From contig VRMN01000003.1 of NCBI GenBank assembly GCA_008690995.1, positions 1,302,001-1,366,000 of the forward strand: 64,000 bases of DNA, read 5' to 3'. Positions 38,354 to 47,063 of this stretch are shown in pieces. A model generated the notes under the pieces. The model saw only the letters and a list, made by a program, of their open reading frames with translations, ran no database searches and was not told the origin of the DNA. The position numbers and the translations under genes were made by a program. How positions within the stretch are numbered: the first letter of the stretch is position 1; every line of letters begins with the position of its first letter. Source of the stretch: Porphyridium purpureum (lineage: Eukaryota; Rhodophyta; Bangiophyceae; Porphyridiales; Porphyridiaceae).

Positions 38354-40486
38354 ATGAAGAGAAGATCTTTGGTTCCCGCGCCATTCGTGGCGCTGCTGGT
38401 GCCGCTGGTTTGTGCTGTCGCACTGACGTTCGGCTCGTCCAGTGCGGCCGTAATATCTGCCTGGGATGAGAATGTCGCGAGGCAAGAGAATACGCCCACG
38501 CCGTCACCCGCACCATCGTCAACGCCAACGCCCACGCCATCGCCAACGCCCACGCCATCGCCAACGCCTGGGTTTCCTGAAGGCGAATTCGACCCGCAGC
38601 TGCAGTCCGAGCCTGTGCTGGGGTCCGTCAACCCGATTTTTGACACCGATATCAACGACTTGGAACAGGTCGCCGTCCTGCAGGACGATGGGCAGCTGTT
38701 CGTGTACGATTACCGCACTGGTAGCTTGCTGTATGGTCTCAACATCTCAGCACTGGGCTTTGACTTTTCGCAGGACATGAGCTTCGACCAGCGCGCTGTG
38801 GCCATCTGTTTTCTAGAGTTCAGAAACGTGGTGGAAGACACCCGCATCGGCAGTAATCTCATCGTGGTAGATACCACAAGCGCGTCACGCGGGCGAGTGG
38901 ACGCCGTACAGATTCCAGGAGGTGACAATCAGATCGTTGCCGCAGTGGACATCAATCCCGCGAATAGCAGCAACCACATCATCACCATTCAGGTTGAGGA
39001 CGTCCAAGGTACTTGGACGGGCAACAACCGCGAAGTCATGAGACCGAGACTTGTTCTCTGGAAGTATGAGCTTGACGCCGACGGTGGCGGCGCAGTCGCT
39101 CTGAGCGACGAGCCCTTGCAGATCGTTTCCCTGCCAGACGAACTCGCCGTACAGAAAGAGATTCCCGGTCTAGGAGGCCCATTCTACCCACTCGTTTCAT
39201 TGCGCAACCCCGATGCAAATTACGCTCACATCGCCTGGACGTTCGCGCCAGCAAACTACGTGTTCATTGCGACGCAACTGTCCAACTTCATCGTCGAATA
39301 CGAGCTTGTGGGTGACACTTTATTCGAACGCGGGCGCTATGAAACTGCAAGTGGCGTGGCGAATTATCTCACCGTAAGCATTGAAGGTAATCGGCTTGCT
39401 TACTTATCCTTGGAGCGGATTGCCACGGAAGGTCCGCCGCAAGTGTTGGACCCAGTCGCTTATATCCTTGATGTGCGCCTGGGTGACTTTGCTAACTCAG
39501 AGGTGCTAACGCGCTTTCCGAAGCTCGGTGCCACGGGAGCTTTAGGAAGTGCTGATTGGACTACGGACAGTCAACTGATTCAATCAGTCGCCAACATGCG
39601 ATTTGCCCCGGCAGCGTCTCCGCCGCTTATTTTTAATTCGGAAGGCGAGATCATTTCAGACCAGGCGCTCTTCCCTGAAATTGTTAATCAGAGGCAGAAT
39701 GTTGGGCAGGTGCGTGCAAGTCCGTCTTTCCCATCGTTTGTGGTCATGTCGATCGTGCGAGATATTACCGCTGACAACCCGATCACTTACTTTGTCCGCG
39801 CGTACCGGTACCGTGAGCTCGGTACGCCACCGCCAGAGCGCGAGACTCCGCCAGTGACATCAGGTTCGAACGATACAACGCCATCGCCCGTAGGGGAACC
39901 GGCAGACGGTGGTGTTTGCTTCCCGGCAGACGCCACGGTCGAGCTGGAGGATGGATCTGTGCGCACGATGTCTCAGCTTGCGGTCGGCGATCGTGTGCGC
40001 GTGTCAGATTCGGAGTTTAGCGAGATTCACTTCTTTGGACACAAGCTTGCTTCCGGTTTCTTCAAATTTGAGCGCTTGACGTGGCGAGCGCCTGGACGCA
40101 CGGGTGCGCTGACGCTGTCGGCAAGCCACATGGTGCTTGTGGACGGCGCTCTGAAGCGTGCTGGGGACGTGGTTGTGGGCGAACATCTGCATCTGGTGGT
40201 AGAAGGGCAAGTACAGGCGGTCGAGGTTGTGGACAAACGCAGCGTCGTTGAGCGCGGACTCTACAACCCGCACACGCTGCAGTCTCGCATTGTTGTGGAC
40301 AATGTCATCGCGTCGTGCTACACAGATATCTCAAGCGTGCGCTTGGCACACATCTTGCTGGCTCCGGTTCGCCTGCTGTATCGCTTGCTCGGCGTCAATG
40401 TGCTAGGTAGCCTACTTGACACGCACGACAATAATGCGCTCCGCACTGCAGGTATTCAGCTCCTGCGGTTGGGCTCGAGCTCTTAA
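38354..40486 (+). CDS. Secreted protein with C-terminal Hedgehog-type Hint (Hog) domain
   Basis: From ATG 38354 the frame gives 710 residues. It has a signal peptide (about 7-30, VPAPFVALLVPLVCAVALTF), a Thr/Pro/Ser-rich linker (about 45-75), a 430-residue region of beta-strand repeats resembling a beta-propeller, a second Pro/Thr linker (PPPERETPPVTSG), and a Hint domain from Cys522 (VCFPADATVELEDG) to about 660. Inside it, SASHMVLV (His592) takes the place of the TxxH motif, with Ser589 for Thr. It ends with VIASCYTD (Cys655) and AHILLAPVRLLYRLL, which matches the end of Hedgehog Hog domains. Such domains cleave themselves at the first Cys and can attach a sterol or other nucleophile to the N-terminal part. 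The residue before Cys522 is Val instead of the usual Gly. Self-cleavage here is inferred. Confidence 0.88.
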   Translation: MKRRSLVPAPFVALLVPLVCAVALTFGSSSAAVISAWDENVARQENTPTPSPAPSSTPTPTPSPTPTPSPTPGFPEGEFDPQLQSEPVLGSVNPIFDTDINDLEQVAVLQDDGQLFVYDYRTGSLLYGLNISALGFDFSQDMSFDQRAVAICFLEFRNVVEDTRIGSNLIVVDTTSASRGRVDAVQIPGGDNQIVAAVDINPANSSNHIITIQVEDVQGTWTGNNREVMRPRLVLWKYELDADGGGAVALSDEPLQIVSLPDELAVQKEIPGLGGPFYPLVSLRNPDANYAHIAWTFAPANYVFIATQLSNFIVEYELVGDTLFERGRYETASGVANYLTVSIEGNRLAYLSLERIATEGPPQVLDPVAYILDVRLGDFANSEVLTRFPKLGATGALGSADWTTDSQLIQSVANMRFAPAASPPLIFNSEGEIISDQALFPEIVNQRQNVGQVRASPSFPSFVVMSIVRDITADNPITYFVRAYRYRELGTPPPERETPPVTSGSNDTTPSPVGEPADGGVCFPADATVELEDGSVRTMSQLAVGDRVRVSDSEFSEIHFFGHKLASGFFKFERLTWRAPGRTGALTLSASHMVLVDGALKRAGDVVVGEHLHLVVEGQVQAVEVVDKRSVVERGLYNPHTLQSRIVVDNVIASCYTDISSVRLAHILLAPVRLLYRLLGVNVLGSLLDTHDNNALRTAGIQLLRLGSSS
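38497..38572 (+). repeat. Coding tandem repeat (Thr-Pro-Ser linker)
   Basis: An 18-bp unit of the type CCAACGCCCACGCCATCG repeats about three times. It encodes TPTPSP units in the linker behind the signal peptide. Confidence 0.8.
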
Positions 40487-41378
40487 CTTTGATTAACTTT
40501 GATATGCCTTTATCATCTTTAAAACGAGATAGCAATTGCATCGGTACGGAATGGCTTGAAGAGGCACGGAGATACGGATGGGTTTTCGTTCACTATCTCT
40601 CGTACTTTCCTTTCTCGATGTCTTGTATTGGAGATTTGAGAAATCTTCGAGGAATTCCCTGGGAATTGTGGCAATACGGTGATGGGTTTCTGGGACAAGC
40701 TCAGAAACAGAGTCATGTACGAGCTGTAGAACGATCCGGGGCCTCGAACAAATATTTCATCAGGGCAGTCTGTTGCTCAATTTTGTCCACTTCTAGCAGC
40801 CTCCAGGAGTGCGGCTTTCTGCTCATCTCACGCGCACCTTGGCGAGTATACAAGGCCGATGGACGTCGCACAAACCTACTGCAATCTAGCTAGCCTCGCG
40901 GTGTCGTCGCTCGTAAACGCCTTTTGCACATCTGTCTTCATGCCTTAGCTCGCACGACATCCGTTCAGAGACGTCGTGGCCTTCATTCCGACTCAAACAT
41001 GTCGCCGACCAAGACCGGCGTGGGCTGCTCAGGAGAGCGTGTGCAAGTGTGTGTGTCTCTCTCTCGTTCCCTCGTTCTCTTTCTCTTCCGCGCTCTGCGC
41101 CTGCTCGATCATCCCAAACAGCAGCGTCCGAGGTGTCAACATGCACGAATCAGGTACAGTCCCCACTGGCTCGAATGGATCTGGCAGTCTCGCGCATCGG
41201 TTTCTTATTTGCTACGTAAACTGCCTCACTTTGTTAGAAACTCGCGCATGCGGTTGCGCGTCAGTTAGTTTGGATGCTTCCCCCGGGATAAGTTGACAGA
41301 CAGTCCGTGGATGTGCCCGTAAACGCACAGGGCACGCCGCGTCAGTTGAGCTGTCCCCCGGCAAGAGCAGCGGAAATC
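40487..41378. other. Intergenic region
   Basis: 890 bases between two + strand genes, with TTTGATTAACTTTGATA right behind the Hint stop. An open frame of 134 codons (40489-40893) has no ATG at its start and no recognisable domain. GGTACAGT occurs at 41152. Confidence 0.35.
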
Positions 41379-42533
41379 ATGCCGTTCTGGAGTCGACCGC
41401 GCTTGTCGTCGCAGCGGACCGTGCTCGGGCGCCGAAACGCAGGCGCGGCTTCCCCCGCCGTCACAAATGGACTCCCGGCTGCCGGCGCCCAGACCGGCTG
41501 GGCCTCGCCCCGCGCGGGACACCGCTCGCCGGCCGCTCTCAACGGCGAGTCAAGTTATGCCAGTGCCTTTGCCCGCGGCTCAGTGCCGAGTGGGGTATCA
41601 GCTGGCCACGCGCTCGCAGCAGAAGGCGTGAGGCAGAACCAGGATTATCGTGTGGCAGACTCACATGAAAGAACTTTCACAGTGACCAGCAATACACCGG
41701 TCGTGATCGAGTCTGGGCGCAACACAATTATTCACGGAAGAACAGAAGTTCATCTGGAAGTGGTGAGACGTGAAAATGACGAGCCGTTACCAGTTGTCAC
41801 AAGGGTCCGGTTGGAGGGAGACCCATACGTTCAACAGCGCTTTGTCAGACATAGCCCAGAGGAAGACGCTTCCCCATATTTCGCAGCGTTGCCAGGGGAG
41901 CGCTCACGTCGCTGTATGTTTTTGCGCCTCAACGACGATATGCTGGTGAAAATTGTAATTGTGTATGGTGAAAGCGACAAACTCATAGCCATGGTCGCAG
42001 TTGAGTCACTCGACTCGGATTTGCGCACCTATCCGAACTTGACGAACAGCACAGTCGGTAAGAAACAGCCGTGCTCCGCGTTTAGTGGCGTTCATGCCAA
42101 GACTCTGACCGCAAAGGATCTAGAAAAGATGGCCAGCGCCAGTGGGCACGATGGCAACGACGACGCCTGTCCAATATGCTTTGAAGAATACGCGGTCGGT
42201 GTCGACGTGCTACGCATGGAGTGCCTGCATATATACCATGAGATGTGCCTGCGTGCCTGGCTGGTCGCGCACAATACGTGCCCTGTATGTCGCATGGAGC
42301 TGCCTGTCTCGCGCAATCCATACAGTCAAGAACACCTGCCGAGCTTTCAAGATACGCTCAGACAGGACTTCAGCGCAACCTTCCGCTCGGACAGTGACGT
42401 TTTGCGCTCGGCGAGAGCTCCTGGCGAGCGCTCTGGCGGGCCTTCGTTCTTTGACAGTCGGCGCACGCATAGCAACGGGACAACCCCCTTGTCAGACGCT
42501 CTTCGCCGCGCCGCTGCTTGTATAAGACTCTAA
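41379..42533 (+). CDS. RING-H2 finger protein, probable E3 ubiquitin ligase
   Basis: The 384-residue protein from ATG 41379 carries one RING-H2 finger from Cys264: CPICFEEY, then MECLHIYHEMC and TCPVC. This is the C3H2C3 pattern that binds two zinc ions and an E2 enzyme. Residues 1-80 are basic and low-complexity. Residues about 100-250 may form a beta-rich domain (FTVTSNTPVVIESGRNTI, EVHLEVVRRENDEPLPVVT). The tail after the RING is Ser/Arg-rich. No membrane segment is seen, so it is soluble, unlike many plant ATL-type RING-H2 proteins. The substrate is unknown. An in-frame extension before 41379 starts with GTG and is not used. Confidence 0.85.
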   Translation: MPFWSRPRLSSQRTVLGRRNAGAASPAVTNGLPAAGAQTGWASPRAGHRSPAALNGESSYASAFARGSVPSGVSAGHALAAEGVRQNQDYRVADSHERTFTVTSNTPVVIESGRNTIIHGRTEVHLEVVRRENDEPLPVVTRVRLEGDPYVQQRFVRHSPEEDASPYFAALPGERSRRCMFLRLNDDMLVKIVIVYGESDKLIAMVAVESLDSDLRTYPNLTNSTVGKKQPCSAFSGVHAKTLTAKDLEKMASASGHDGNDDACPICFEEYAVGVDVLRMECLHIYHEMCLRAWLVAHNTCPVCRMELPVSRNPYSQEHLPSFQDTLRQDFSATFRSDSDVLRSARAPGERSGGPSFFDSRRTHSNGTTPLSDALRRAAACIRL

Positions 42534-42551
42534 ATCTAGTCAATGGTCATG

Positions 42552-43868
42552 TTACTGCCGCATGGATTCAGGAAGGATCATTTCAAATGATACATTTGAA
42601 TCTCCGTACGGGCGATCAAACGGGGCTCCAAAGACGGGCGGGTGGAACCAGTAATTAACTGCCAGGTGAAGCCCGCCTGAGCTGCTCACCTCATGCATCC
42701 ATCCAGCTGGTAAATAGAGAATCTCATTGCGTTTTGCCTGCAGTTCAGCTTGTCCCCAGTGCACTCCAGGGCTCCTCTTGAGCAATTCTTCGAAATTTTC
42801 ACGTGCGAACGAGTCGGGATGCGGACTCTCGGCCTTTTCCGGTCGCCTTGGAGAGGTCACCGAGGATTCACCGTCGCCTGAATGTTGACTCTCATCGCCA
42901 AGCCCTTGATCAAGGCTTGCAAGCTGATCCAGCGTCTCGTCCAGAGCGTCTTCAATCTTTTGGATCGCGTCTGCGTCGTTTGAGTCACAGAGGACGTCTA
43001 GCTGGCTTTGCCAGTGCTGCAATAGAAGCCGGAGCTCTGTTTTGCGATCCATTCCGTCCTGCCTCACTTGGATGTGAGACGCACTCTTGTACACGATTCT
43101 CCCGTTGGGCATGACATGCTCGACGCTGCCGTACATAAGGACCTCGAGCACCCTTTCAGGAGAGAGCAGGGCAAATGTCTTCTTGCCGTGCAACAAAATG
43201 AAAAGATTATCGTGCGCGTCATGATGCAGTCCCGAGCTTGACGGACGAGAAGACATTGGCGCGTACCCGCACCACAAGTTAATGCTCCACGGTACGAGCT
43301 TGCCTATGATTGGCGGCCGAGCTGGAAGCTTATCTTGGATCGCCAATAAGGGCGGCATGAACGGATTTCTCATCAAGCATGCTTCGTCGTCAATGTCGTC
43401 GTCGTCGTCCTCCTCCTCATCTTCATACTGCGTCGTCATGTAGATGTTGCTCCTCGTGAGCTCACTGTGAGCGTTCAGGCGGCCTTCCATGATGTCCAAA
43501 AAGTCATTCAAAGATATACGCGATGCAACCTTGCGTCCCAAACCAAATCGCTCATCCGTATCGCTTCTCTGTTCGAGTTGGAGCGTCCTTTCGTTTGCGG
43601 CAGGCGACTCTCTCAGCACCTGTAGGTTCCCGCAAGTTTTTCGAATCTGCTCGAACCACTCGCACGTCGCGTCCTGACGTGGTCGCTTGTCGCCCACCTC
43701 CGCTGCGCCATCTGCCAGCGTGTCGTCGAAGAGAATGCATGGCAAGCGCTTTGCCACAAAATTCGCGTAGAACCATTGCGGGTCGTTCTGTGCGCGATGC
43801 AGGGGCACGCGCGGGGGCTTCCAGCCAGCCTCTGTAACGCGCGTGCCTGCGTACGAACTGACGGACAT
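42552..43868 (-). CDS. JmjC/cupin-8 domain protein
   Basis: The 438-residue protein contains a JmjC fold of the cupin-8 type (Fe(II)/2-oxoglutarate hydroxylases). Sequence signs are WSINLWCGYAPMSSRPSSS, the metal motif in GLHHDAHDNLFILLHGKKTF (about residues 212-230), and the distal histidine in LYLPAGWMHEVSSSGG (about 388-402). GKKTFALLSP is a typical turn after the HxD. An acidic loop (DEEEDDDDDIDDE, about 146-160) and a helical insert (about 270-360) interrupt the fold. Family members hydroxylate protein side chains or demethylate lysines, but the substrate is not predictable. No targeting signal is seen. It starts 33 bp from the divergent JMJD8-like gene, and its stop is 18 bp from the RING gene stop. 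Confidence 0.88.
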   Translation of the reverse strand: MSVSSYAGTRVTEAGWKPPRVPLHRAQNDPQWFYANFVAKRLPCILFDDTLADGAAEVGDKRPRQDATCEWFEQIRKTCGNLQVLRESPAANERTLQLEQRSDTDERFGLGRKVASRISLNDFLDIMEGRLNAHSELTRSNIYMTTQYEDEEEDDDDDIDDEACLMRNPFMPPLLAIQDKLPARPPIIGKLVPWSINLWCGYAPMSSRPSSSGLHHDAHDNLFILLHGKKTFALLSPERVLEVLMYGSVEHVMPNGRIVYKSASHIQVRQDGMDRKTELRLLLQHWQSQLDVLCDSNDADAIQKIEDALDETLDQLASLDQGLGDESQHSGDGESSVTSPRRPEKAESPHPDSFARENFEELLKRSPGVHWGQAELQAKRNEILYLPAGWMHEVSSSGGLHLAVNYWFHPPVFGAPFDRPYGDSNVSFEMILPESMRQ

Positions 43869-43901
43869 CTTCGCTTCGTGTTTCCGTGGTTATTTTTTTG
43901 G
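43869..43901. promoter_or_regulatory. 33-bp divergent start region between two JmjC genes
   Basis: The two start codons (43868 on -, 43902 on +) face away from each other across 33 bases. Promoters and 5' UTRs must therefore overlap the opposite gene, or one start is further inside its gene. An in-frame ATG at 43797 would make the right-hand gene overlap its neighbour. Confidence 0.5.
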
Positions 43902-44783
43902 ATGCTCCTTCTTGGGTGCATGACGGACTCGTGGCCAGTGACGGAGCACGGAGGCTGGCTCAAGTACGACTCGGAGGCCAGCGGTTTGTGCAATCTCTCG
44001 CGCGCGCCTATTGAGGCTTTTGAAAGGATAAAAGACGAGCCGCACATCGTGGAGCTGACGCTGAAATTCAGGAATGCGGCGATCAAAGGTCTCAGCACGA
44101 GACACTCGTTGATCCGTAAGTACGGAGACTATCGAATTACGCTGGCCAGCAGTAACACGAAATCTTACCGGAAGAAGGGCAGCACTCTGAAAGAATACAT
44201 TGCAGATATGTTGAAGCAGCGGGCGGGCCAGCAAATCCAACGGCCGGCGCGACGGGCCAACGAAACGTGGTATTGGTTTGGAGACATAGACCACCAGCAA
44301 TGGGCAGATCTACTGGGCAAGTACAAGCTCCCTCGAGAACAGCTGAATACACAGAGCGCCACCCTGACGTACGGAATCGGAGGTCAGTTCAGCGGAGTAC
44401 CGCTTCACACGCATGGTGCTGTTTTCGCAGAGACGCTCTACGGGCGGAAACGCTGGTTCATCATGCATCCAGACGTGCGCCCAGATTTTGACGGGGAGAT
44501 AGACACGTCCTATTCGTGGTCTCTACGCCAGCCCGGCGAGCTGCGTAGCCGCGTCTGTGCGCCTCATCCGCTAGCCGACGTGCTGCATGACGACACGGCG
44601 GCCGCTCTGGACGTCTGCCGCGTTTCCGCGCCCGCGCCGAGCGCCTTGCCGAACGAGGAAAAGATGGCCAGGCCCGTGTATGTGTGCACATTGGCAGAGG
44701 GCGAGCTGTTGTATGTGCCGGCCATGTGGTGGCACGCCACGCTCAACCTAGACGAAACCGTCTTTGTCTCGGCGTTTGTGTAA
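43902..44783 (+). CDS. JMJD8-like JmjC protein
   Basis: The 293-residue protein matches the pattern of animal JMJD8, an ER-lumen JmjC protein. SGVPLHTHGAVFAETLYGRK has the metal histidines (His169, His171) followed by RWFIMHP, and GELLYVPAMWWHATLNLDET has the distal histidine (His278) at the very C-terminus. The N-terminal half has FRNAAIKGLSTRHSLIRKYGD, which is also conserved in that group. The ATG at 43902 gives a short hydrophobic start (MLLLGCM) that is weak as a signal peptide. The ATG at 43797 gives a longer leader with WLFFWMLLLGC that would be a good signal peptide or anchor but overlaps the divergent gene. The HxH in place of HxD is as in JMJD8. Enzyme activity is not established for the family. 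Confidence 0.85.
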   Translation: MLLLGCMTDSWPVTEHGGWLKYDSEASGLCNLSRAPIEAFERIKDEPHIVELTLKFRNAAIKGLSTRHSLIRKYGDYRITLASSNTKSYRKKGSTLKEYIADMLKQRAGQQIQRPARRANETWYWFGDIDHQQWADLLGKYKLPREQLNTQSATLTYGIGGQFSGVPLHTHGAVFAETLYGRKRWFIMHPDVRPDFDGEIDTSYSWSLRQPGELRSRVCAPHPLADVLHDDTAAALDVCRVSAPAPSALPNEEKMARPVYVCTLAEGELLYVPAMWWHATLNLDETVFVSAFV

Positions 44784-45035
44784 GCGCGGCACCACGAGCC
44801 GCTTCCCATGAAAACGACCCTATTTTACTATAGAATGCTGTACCTCCAGTTTCGTAGCCAGCGGCTCGGCTGGTAGCGGAAGCGCCAATGGTTGTTGTTG
44901 GTCGTGCAGGTGGGAGCTCGAACGTGCGTCTCCACTGGCTTCGAGTTGCATCGGGAGGCGGTGTGCGTGCGCGAGGAAGAGAGTGAGACCGAGAAAGAGA
45001 GAGCGAGTGTCGGCCGGGAGGAGGCGCCCAGCTAA
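44784..45035. promoter_or_regulatory. Intergenic/promoter region of the MFS gene
   Basis: 252 bases. CTGTACCTCCAGT (44838-44850) is preceded by ATTTTACTATAG. The inverse of that stretch (CTATAGTAAAAT) resembles TATATAGTAAAA at 17485 and AATATAGTAAAT at 49384. Confidence 0.35.
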
Positions 45036-46478
45036 ATGGCACAGGCGGAGAGTGAGACAGATGGGTTGTTGGCGGAAGGTGGAGGCGGAGGAGGGTATGA
45101 GACGATCAAGACGGCGCGGTGGTGGACACCTCGTTTCATGAGGAATGAGTCGAAGAGTACTAGGATGCGCAAGTCGGGCACACTGGATTGGCCGTCGCTG
45201 CTGGTCGTCTACTTCATCATGCTGGTGTCCGAAGCAGCTCGAGGGCTCGTGATTCCAAGTCAGTGGCCGTATTTGCGTGCGCTTCACGGCACGAAGGCAC
45301 AGCTCGGCGTCTTTGTGGCTTCCTTTTCCGCCGGCAGGATGTGTGCCACCGTGCCGCTTGGATTTCTCTCGGACAATCTTTCCATGCGCGCTGTGTTTTA
45401 TGTCTGCTCGTCGCTGCAGATTCTCGGTCACTTGATCTACTGCGCGGCGCCAAATGTGCCTGTTCTACTGTTCAGCCGCGCTGTGGTCGGCGTCGGGTCC
45501 GCCACGATGTCCGTGTGCCGGGCACATGTGGCACGCGCGACGACAAGAGAAACGCGAACCACTCATTTTGCGTACCTCTCCGCGCTCCAGTTTATTGGCT
45601 TTGCAGTGTTGCCCGGTGCGGGCGGTATACTGGCCGCACTGCCTGAATTCGGGCTCTTTGGAAATCTTTTCGTATTTAATGCTTTCACGTATCCAGGTCA
45701 CTTATTGATACTGAGCAATATCATTGGAATCGCGTTGCTGCACTGGGTATACATTGACGCTCCGGAGCAATGTAATTTGGCCGAGCGTATCGTCATCGAG
45801 GTCAAAGATGACACAAATGGCAAGGATAAAAGCCAGAAGCCGCCGCGGCCCGCATCACCAGAGGTCGAGGCGAGCGACGAGCAACCCGACTGGCTCGCTT
45901 TAGTCGCATGTTTACTGATCAACATCTGCTTTCGCGGAGTGGTCGCCGAACTGGAAACGCTCGCCTCTCCCCTCTTGATGGAGCGATACGGTACGACAGT
46001 CGAGACCACAAGCTACATCATTGGTGGGCTTGGGTTCCTTGGTTTGGGCGTGTACTTTTCATTCAAGCCCATCACAAGGACGTTTTCAGACCGCCAACTA
46101 GTCACCATTGGCGAAATCCTCATTGCGCTTGGCTCAATAATTGCGTGGCAGCGCTTTGTTCCGGTTCCGTTGTGGCTGTTTACGCTTGCGATTGGTTTGG
46201 TTTGGAGTCTCGCTTACCCCCTGGGCCAGACTGCAGTGCTTGGGCTCTTCAGCAAAATTCTCGCCGGCTTACCGGCTGGCGGGTTCCTCGGAATCTTCTC
46301 CGCCGCGGGTTCATTGGCGCGTGTCCTTTTCGCTCTCTTCTGCGCGTTTTTGTGGTCCGAAGCCGGGCCAGGTGCTGTTTTTGTTCAAATGCTTGCTGCC
46401 TCTCTCGCGACACTTGTTTTGACTCTGCTTGTCTACAAACGCCTGGTCCCATACTCGCGTCTACCCGCAGTAGTGTGA
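45036..46478 (+). CDS. Major facilitator superfamily transporter (MFSD8/CLN7-like)
   Basis: The 480-residue protein has about 12 hydrophobic segments in two halves split by a charged loop (residues about 245-285, EVKDDTNGKDKSQKPPRPAS). In the first half, ASFSAGRMCATVPLGFLSDN is the MFS signature A loop between helices 2 and 3. LLFSRAVVGVGSATMSVCRAHVARAT and RTTHFAYLSALQFIGFAVLPG resemble MFSD8/CLN7 and the SPX-MFS group of vacuolar/lysosomal carriers. Substrate and membrane are therefore uncertain; a vacuolar or lysosomal location is inferred from the relatives. The N-terminus has a GGGGGG-like stretch and no signal peptide, normal for MFS. The stop is only 7 bases from the stop of the convergent gene. 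Confidence 0.85.
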   Translation: MAQAESETDGLLAEGGGGGGYETIKTARWWTPRFMRNESKSTRMRKSGTLDWPSLLVVYFIMLVSEAARGLVIPSQWPYLRALHGTKAQLGVFVASFSAGRMCATVPLGFLSDNLSMRAVFYVCSSLQILGHLIYCAAPNVPVLLFSRAVVGVGSATMSVCRAHVARATTRETRTTHFAYLSALQFIGFAVLPGAGGILAALPEFGLFGNLFVFNAFTYPGHLLILSNIIGIALLHWVYIDAPEQCNLAERIVIEVKDDTNGKDKSQKPPRPASPEVEASDEQPDWLALVACLLINICFRGVVAELETLASPLLMERYGTTVETTSYIIGGLGFLGLGVYFSFKPITRTFSDRQLVTIGEILIALGSIIAWQRFVPVPLWLFTLAIGLVWSLAYPLGQTAVLGLFSKILAGLPAGGFLGIFSAAGSLARVLFALFCAFLWSEAGPGAVFVQMLAASLATLVLTLLVYKRLVPYSRLPAVV

Positions 46479-46485
46479 ACATGAC

Positions 46486-47034
46486 TTAAAGCAACGATGC
46501 AGATATCAGCTGCTTCACATATCTGGCCGCCTCGTCTTCTCGTCCCTCGCCTATCTTGGTGCTTTCACCGGATGACTCTTCGTTGCTGTCGTACGTGCGC
46601 ACACAGAGGGACAGCGCGACCGAGCTCTTGGTGCGTTGACTATGATAAGCTTGCTCGCCTACTTTGATTCTCGTCCGCTTCCTTCTCACAGTCGTTTCAT
46701 CAATCGAGACTTGCTCGGTTTTCCGGCGGCTCCGAGGCTTCTTGTTCGGGCTGGCCCCATGCATCGTTTGAGGTTTCGATCCGGTTTGCACATCTTCGTC
46801 CGCCCTGCTCGAAAGACCGGTGCCATTCTGCGCGGCAGTGCTGTCGACTGCATGCAGAACGTGCTGCTGTTGGTCCTCTGAACCCGCGCGGCTGCAAGCA
46901 AACTCGTTCGGCGTTTCCCTCACCGCCGGGCGTGCCGGCAGTGCGACACCTTGCTTTCCTTGAGATTGGTGTCCAGTTTCACGCGCGTCCGTCTCCGGCA
47001 CGTGTGCGCGAGCGGGCTTGGGTCGATCGGGCAT
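46486..47034 (-). CDS. Hypothetical basic protein (182 aa)
   Basis: An open frame from ATG 47034 (MPDRPKPARAHVPETD) to 46486. The N-terminal two thirds are polar and low in structure. The C-terminal third has a basic cluster (NKKPRSRRKTEQ, RRKRTRIKVGEQ) that could be a nuclear localisation signal, then a short folded-looking end (SSVALSLCVRTYDSNEESSG ... DEAARYVKQLISASLL). I do not recognise the family. It lies head-to-head with SF3B2 (29 bp between start codons) and tail-to-tail with the MFS gene (7 bp between stop codons). That is unusually tight and is both an argument for a compact gene and a reason for doubt. Confidence 0.4.
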   Translation of the reverse strand: MPDRPKPARAHVPETDARETGHQSQGKQGVALPARPAVRETPNEFACSRAGSEDQQQHVLHAVDSTAAQNGTGLSSRADEDVQTGSKPQTMHGASPNKKPRSRRKTEQVSIDETTVRRKRTRIKVGEQAYHSQRTKSSVALSLCVRTYDSNEESSGESTKIGEGREDEAARYVKQLISASLL

Positions 47035-47063
47035 TGTGATCAGCGCACCTTGGCTGATGGAGA

